NCBI RefSeq assembly: GCF_030272615.1
Contig: NC_081415.1
Coordinates: 625,395,740-625,459,739, forward strand
Reading direction: 5' to 3'
Origin: Cryptomeria japonica
Lineage: Eukaryota; Streptophyta; Pinopsida; Cupressales; Cupressaceae
DNA length: 64,000 nt
The notes below the pieces were generated by a model, which was not told where the DNA came from, ran no database searches, and saw only the letters and a program-made list of their open reading frames with translations. Below, piece after piece: positions 58,868-64,000 of this stretch (position 1 is its first letter; each line of letters begins with the position of its first letter). The translations under genes were made by a program, and so were the position numbers.

Positions 58868-59642
58868 TGTTAGGGGTCCCATAGATACTAAGAGGGGGGG
58901 TGAATCAGTATCTGACCGGTGATTAGAATTTTTTAACTTAAAACATGCAGAACATAATATAACAGTGCATCGGTATGCAAGAAATAATGCAATAAATAGA
59001 ATCAAGTACATCCAGATGAAAATTACACCATAACACAAGATGTTAACGAGGAAACCCGGTGTGGGAAAAACTTCGGTGGGATTTGTGACCCACAATATTC
59101 ACTCACTGGACAATAAGAGAATATTACTTACAATAGGGGCCTACACATGCAGGAAGGCCAACTGCCTAGAGCTCACTACTCAATGGGAAGTCTCACTAAC
59201 TTACAATAAGGATTATACAAATCCAATATCTTGTACTACTTTACAATAGCATCTTCAATGCCCGATTCAGTACTGGTTCCTACTCTATTCTTTACATTTC
59301 CCCTTGACCTATATTTTGCACATTAGGTCTGCCTAATATTTTCCTTAATGCTTCTACTTCACATTCTTCACATATTACAAAATGTCTACAATGATCTCTT
59401 TTATATATAAGAGTCATTTTACAATTTGCCAAGTCAGCTTACAATAATAAACAAAATATTATATAACAAGAATCATGTCAGCCTCCGTGCAAGTATACTT
59501 CCTTTCCTCTGTGCCGGTGTAGAGTGTGATTTACTGACGCTGGTATAATGTCTTTGTTGGTGCCATAGGATTGCAAGGTTTCCATCAATGACAAAACCTT
59601 CAATCACATACAATGTGTCATTAGAGTGTGCATATGCCAACA
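58868..59642 (-). repeat. 5' LTR of the pol-less element
   Basis: 775 bp from TGTTAGGGGTCCC to TGCCAACA, followed by GTCTA. It is about 20 bp shorter than its partner through small deletions. Confidence 0.94.
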
Positions 59643-59961
59643 GTCTAGACTTAGGAGGAATAGATTGATGTATAGGAGGAAGATTTTTTCTACCTTTGGG
59701 AGGAAGAGTTTTTCTACCTTTGGGAGGAAGAGTAAGCTCATCCATAGGAGAAGGAATAGATTCTTCTTTAGGAAGAAGAATATCTCCTTTCTTAGGAGAA
59801 ATGATACTCTTCTCTTTAGGAGAAGGAATAGGTGCCTCTTCGGGAAGAAGATTATTTCTTTCCTTAGGAGGAAGAATAATCTTATCCTCAAGAAGGGGTA
59901 TATGATCACCAAAAGGAATGCAAAATGTTTCATTTCTAGGTTTACTCAAGGATAAAATCAT
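59643..59961 (-). pseudogene. Gypsy-2 Pro/Lys-rich linker
   Basis: A frame with about ten irregular repeats of the type LPPKGRK, IPSPKEK, ISPKKG, LLPKEE. It starts at 59961 with MILSLSKPRNE and is cut by the pol-less element at 59642. Disordered Pro-rich linkers occur between domains of some gypsy polyproteins. It follows the protease-like domain. Confidence 0.55.
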
Positions 59962-60024
59962 TTTATCTTTTCAATTTTGATATGATCTAAAGAGAGCATC
60001 ACTTCTAGGTTGAAGAGGTTGGAA

Positions 60025-60744
60025 TCATTCAGACCAAAAGTAATCAAGACAAACATCTCCATGCCTCATTGTAGGTTGATACATGCTATGATTCATAATT
60101 ATTATTTCACCATTATGAGGAAATTTCAAACACTTATGAACAGTAGAATCGATCACTTCCATGAAAGAGAGCCAAGGATGTCCCAACTTCACACGAAATT
60201 GATCGGATGTAGGAACGATAGCAAATTGAAAATCTAAGCATTTAGTGCCAACATCAATAGGAAGTGTTATAGAGCCAATAGCAAGATAAGAGAAGCCATC
60301 AAAAACCTTAACTACCACATTAGTATCATCATATATCACTTGATGTAATTGCAAAGTATAAATAAATTCTTTAGTTATCACATTCACCATGCAAGCAGGA
60401 TTAATAAGCACTCCTCTAGCAGGTATGCCTTTGATTTTTTTACTTATGTATAATGGGCCATTGAGTGCTTTAATGGTCTCACTAGGATCAAATGTTATGC
60501 ACAAATCCTTAGGAGGTTCTTGTTGATCTACAAGGTTCACCACATTATTACATTGAATGGTCACATCATTGGGATAGAAAGCAAGATGATTAGTTGCAAT
60601 CACATTAGTGGAATGGGATGGTAAAGGATCGGCGAAAATATGAAGGTTTTGATTAGGAGGAGCTACAAATTTATTTCCTTTATCATTCACACCTACCACA
60701 GATATAGTATCATTATCAATAAATTCTTGAATCTTACTTTTCAA
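60025..60744 (-). pseudogene. Gypsy-2 retropepsin-like domain
   Basis: A frame of 239 codons. The segment PARGVLINPACMVNVITKEF sits where gypsy proteases have a D(T/S)G-type site, but Asp-Ser/Thr-Gly is not present, so it is degenerate or non-catalytic. FAIVPTSDQFRVKLGHPWLS resembles the typical late block with LG.PWL. It is followed by the Pro/Lys-rich linker, and RT is absent. Confidence 0.7.
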
Positions 60745-60973
60745 TGAAAAACATTTTTCAGTATCATGACCATGCTGAGGATGGTATTGACAAAATTATT
60801 TAGCATAAAAGTAAGGTGAATTTATCTCAGATGGATCGATTGGTTTGATTTGGGGAATTTTTAACACATTCCTTTGTAACTTAGAGCTTTAATGCTATGA
60901 AAATATTCATTCAAAGGAGTAAGATCTTTTTCTCTTTCAAAGTATTTAGACAAAGGAGGCACACCTATAGCAC

Positions 60974-61434
60974 CTACCAGTTGATTGATTGATTGTTGTT
61001 GTTGTCATTGAATCTGATGAAAACTTTGTATGGTTTGAACTTCACAAATAGTTGTTGAGCACTATCACCCTTATCACTTGAAGTCCTAGAAGGAGGTGAT
61101 TTCTCCAATTGACTCTCAATCAGTTGATAATTCTGAAATACTACGTAGAACTGCGGAAAGGAAGTAAACTCAGTTAAGACAAGTTTAGCCCTAATATATT
61201 TTTGTAAATTAGCAATAAAAATATTTTGAATATCTTGGTCAAGCATAGGAAAAGAAATTTGAGAATACAAATTCTTATATCTACCAATAAAATTAGTCAC
61301 TTTTTCTTTAACACCTTGTTAACAATGCATCAAATCAGTCAAAGTAATTTTAGGACAAATGTTATTATGAAACTATTGAATAAAAGCATTATCCAGTTCT
61401 TGAAAAGAAGTAATAGAATGAGGCAAATAACAAT
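60974..61434 (-). pseudogene. Gypsy-2 gag fragment
   Basis: TNFIGRYKNLYSQISFPMLD and IQNIFIANLQKYIRAKL (61300 onward) match the second half of a retrotransposon Gag domain. A stop at about 61319 separates it from an earlier part (ELDNAFIQ) near 61400. The fragment is cut at 61435 by the next LTR element. Confidence 0.75.
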
Positions 61435-62757
61435 TGTTGGACATTGATGCTAGTAGGATATGTTGTTGTCATTAATGTCAACATATTCCTACTTCAGTGC
61501 TTGTAGATTAGTTTATTGGGATCATGGTTTGGTATATGAAGTATTTATAGTATCACTATATTCTTCTATATTGGTTTTGGTGGTCTGCGAAGCTTAATTG
61601 ATCATGTCATATGATCCGGTTTTGTAGTTTGTTTTACTAATCAGTGCTTTGTAGAGTTCAGTATTTCCTCTAGTATATTCTGGTGTGATCAGATCTTGAG
61701 ATGAGTCTTAGGAGGACTGTTTGGGATGGTCTTGTGTATCTTCGTTTCAGATGGTTTGTGATTTGGTGCTCCACAAGTTATATTTCTTTGTGATAGTTGC
61801 TGATGTTTGAGTGTTCTTGAGTTTCAAACGTTGACATATAAAGATTTAACAAGTGGTGTTGGTGCAATTGTTTCTTATGATTCTAATGTGCTTGCTAGTG
61901 TTTTCTCATTATCTCCTATTTTTCTCAATGATCCACATTGACTGTTGTGCGAGCTCTTAGTGATTTTTCTGAACTGGTGATGTTTTTCGTGTTATGTGGT
62001 TTTATTGGTGGTGTAGCATGTTGAAATAGATCTTGGCATGATTTCTAGTGTTGTTGTGTTTGGTGATTTGAATAAGGTCCATGTTGTGTCATGTATACAA
62101 TTATATTGGTCTGGTGGTTGATCTTTGTATCGTGTGTTGTAATTTTGTAATTATGAGTTGAGGGTTTAGCCGACCTTGTTGTCAAGGTTGATAAATTGTA
62201 TAAATAGGTGGTATTTCCAATTAATTTTGGTATCAAAGTTGTGCCAGCATTATCAGAGAGTGGTGTATGTGTGAAAAAGTGATTCATCTTTCGATATTGT
62301 GATTGAGCAAAGATTATGTTACAAAGAAAATAATTGTTCTTAACCGAGAATGTCATCAAGCATTTGTAGATGTTGTTATTGTAGTTCATTCCTTTAGGAT
62401 AGTAGTCTGAATCTTATTGTAATTCAGTGAGACTTCCCTGAGGGTTGTAGCTTTCCAGGTCATTATCTTTTGAGCAGTGAGCTCTAGGTAGTTTGCTTGA
62501 ATGCATGTGCATTCCCCATTTTAATATTTACACATACTGTTGCAAAGTATCATCTTATTGTGTGTAGGTTCCCATCGTGGTTTTTCCCTTAATCAAGTTT
62601 TCCACGTCAAAATCTAGGTATTGTGTGTTATTCTGTCAATTTTCTTATCTTTGTTATTGTTGCAATTTATCATATCTGTATTTGTGATTAAGTTTGTTTA
62701 TTCGGTAAAAAATTATTCACCCCCACTCTTAGTTTTCCTTCATTGTTGTTGCCAATA
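61435..62757 (+). repeat. 5' LTR of the deleted copia-type element
   Basis: About 1,323 bp from TGTTGGACATTGATG to TTGCCAATA; the last triplet was probably ACA. Near its end it has ATTCACCCCCACTCTTAG, the same box as the other LTRs in opposite orientation. Confidence 0.8.
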
Positions 62758-62813
62758 ATTGGTATTAGAGATAGATCTTCTGAAAGAAGATTAACCACTT
62801 GAGGAGACCTGGG

Positions 62814-63125
62814 ATGCCAACTAGAACTGGAGGTGTTATCTTTAAGAAGGAGAGTTCAAGATTTGATGGAGGTAACTATGCTATATGGAAGAACTGGATG
62901 GAAGTGCACTTGAGATGTCTTGGAGAATATTATTGGAAGATTACAAAGAATGCCTATTCTACTCCTTCGAATGGACCGGTTACTGCTAATGAGATCAAAG
63001 TAGTTGAACATAACATTACAGCAAAGGAAGCATTGTTAAGTTCCCTGACTGATTTATAGATGACAAATTTAATGGGACTTTAAACCACACATGAGATCTG
63101 GGAGAAGCTTAAAACCCTGTATGAA
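62814..63125 (+). pseudogene. Copia-type gag fragment
   Basis: ATG at 62814 (MPTRTGGVIFKKESSRFDGG) with the NYAIWKNWMEVHLR block of copia Gag. TAG at 63057 and a second TAA follow, then THEIWEKLKTLYEDS up to about 63125, where LTR sequence begins. It is the first 100 or so residues only. Confidence 0.85.
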
Positions 63126-63137
63126 GATTCCTATTTG

Positions 63138-64000
63138 TGTTTCCTTTTGTTGTTTCCTATTTATGTCTTATTTGTCCAGGTGATCCACATTGATCTTTGA
63201 GTGATCTCTTAGTGATTTTGCTAAACCGGTGATGTTTTTCATGTTATGTGGTTTTCTTGGTGGTGTAGCATGTTGCGGTTGATCTCGGCATGATTTTCGA
63301 TGGTGTGGCATGTTTGATGATTTGAATTAGGTTTATGTTATGCCATGTATATCATTATATTGGTTTGATGGTCGATCTTTGTATCATGTGTTGTAATTTT
63401 GTAATTATGAGTTGACGGTTTAGCCGTCCTTGTTGTCAAGGTTGATGAATTGTATAAATAGGTGGTATTGTCATGTAATTTTGGTATCAAGGTTGTGTCT
63501 GCATTATCAAAGAGTGGTGTATGCGCAAACAAGTGATTCATCCTTCATCATTGTGATTGAGAAGAGATTGGTGTTGCAGAGTAGACAATTGTGTTTAACC
63601 AGAATTTTCATCAAGCATTTGCAGATGCTATTATTGTAGTTCATTCCTTTCAGATTGTAGTCCGAATATTATTTTAAGTTAGCGAAACTTCCTTGAGGGA
63701 TGTTACCTTCCATGTAATTATCTTTTGAGCATTGAGCTCTAAGAAGTGTGCTTGAATGCATGTGCAATCCCCATTGTAATATTTATGCATACTACTACAG
63801 AGTATCATCTTACTATGGGTAGGTTCCCACCATGGTTAATTTTCCCTTAATCGGGTTTTCAACATCAAAATCTTGGTGTTGTGTGTTGTGCTATCAATTT
63901 TCTTATCTTTTTTATTGTTGTAGTTTATAAAATCTGTATTTGTGATTAAGTTTGTTGATCCGGTGAAAACTGAGTCACACCCCCCCCCCCCTCCCTCTCA
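63138..64000 (+). repeat. 3' LTR of the deleted copia-type element, partial
   Basis: Matches the 5' LTR from about 61905 on (GATCCACATTGA, CCGGTGATGTTTTTC, GTGGTGTAGCATGTTG), and ends in the window at a run of 12 to 13 C followed by TCCCTCTCA. Confidence 0.85.

Larger units (their letters stand above)
53069..59642 (-). mobile_element. Pol-less LTR retrotransposon with Gag-like ORF1 and unknown ORF2
   Basis: 6,574 bp, complete, with LTRs 53069-53865 and 58868-59642, a Met-tRNA-type primer site (minus ATTGGTATCAAAGCC, 58853-58867), a polypurine tract (53866-53879) and target duplication GTCTA. Inside are ORF1 (58796-57639) and ORF2 (57340-54065). No protease, integrase, RT or RNase H block is present and there is no sign of a deletion scar, so the whole family may lack pol and rely on a helper. 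It is inserted in Gypsy-2. Confidence 0.92.
61435..64000 (+). mobile_element. Internally deleted copia-type element, leaves the window
   Basis: A plus-strand LTR (61435-62757) is followed by a primer site (ATTGGTATTAGAG, 62758-62770), a short gag piece, and from about 63138 a second LTR lacking its start. Everything from mid-gag to the first part of the 3' LTR is deleted. Confidence 0.85.

Overview
The window is a gene-poor, transposon-saturated stretch of a plant nuclear genome. Plant origin follows from several Ty1/copia LTR retrotransposons primed by initiator Met-tRNA (TGGTATCAGAGC next to the LTR), plant-type Ty3/gypsy elements, and small canonical GT-AG introns. The nesting, age and size of the elements suggest a large-genome seed plant, perhaps a gymnosperm; that is inference and cannot be proved from the sequence. 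No intact host gene, tRNA, rRNA or CRISPR array was seen.

Layout. 1-732: remnant of a copia-type LTR. 733-4287: one end of a DNA transposon family (degenerate terminus GGGTATGTGCA), then a 220-bp tandem duplication, a GA/CT block and the first block of a palindromic 20-bp satellite. 4288-10871: Copia-1 (minus), inserted in that satellite. 10873-15271: GA tract, second satellite block, CT tract. 15285-31849: a probable decayed two-gene DNA transposon. It has a plus-strand DDE-transposase-like pseudogene (15615-17801), a 359-bp tandem array with a three-unit higher-order period (18821-22323), and a minus-strand six-exon pseudogene (22674-31270) whose first exon is split by Copia-2 (24463-31132, target duplication CCTAC). 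Clusters of a GATATC-centred motif mark both ends. 31985-36184: Copia-3 (minus), lacking protease, integrase and its 3' LTR.

36185-51920: Gypsy-1 (minus), 5' LTR present and 3' end lost. Its RNase H is split by a 4.76-kb TIR DNA transposon (37681-42438, target duplication AATA) that carries the third satellite block. Its leader is split by a small non-autonomous LTR element (47121-49663). 51921-61434: Gypsy-2 remains (gag, protease-like, proline/lysine-rich linker), split by an LTR element at 53069-59642 (target duplication GTCTA). That element encodes a coiled-coil/CCHC Gag-like protein and a frame of about 1,090 codons of unknown function, with no polymerase genes. 61435-64000: internally deleted plus-strand copia-type element running off the window.

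The elements form a layered record. Gypsy and DNA-transposon layers are oldest; the copia, small LTR and TIR insertions landed in them. Coding regions are mostly broken by single stops, very often TAG or TAA where glutamine would fit, as expected from C-to-T decay of silenced, methylated DNA. The least expected material is (i) the TIR family that carries a microsatellite plus palindromic satellite as internal cargo, (ii) the DDE-like gene paired with an unknown spliced gene around a 359-bp array, and (iii) the pol-less LTR element with a large unknown frame.
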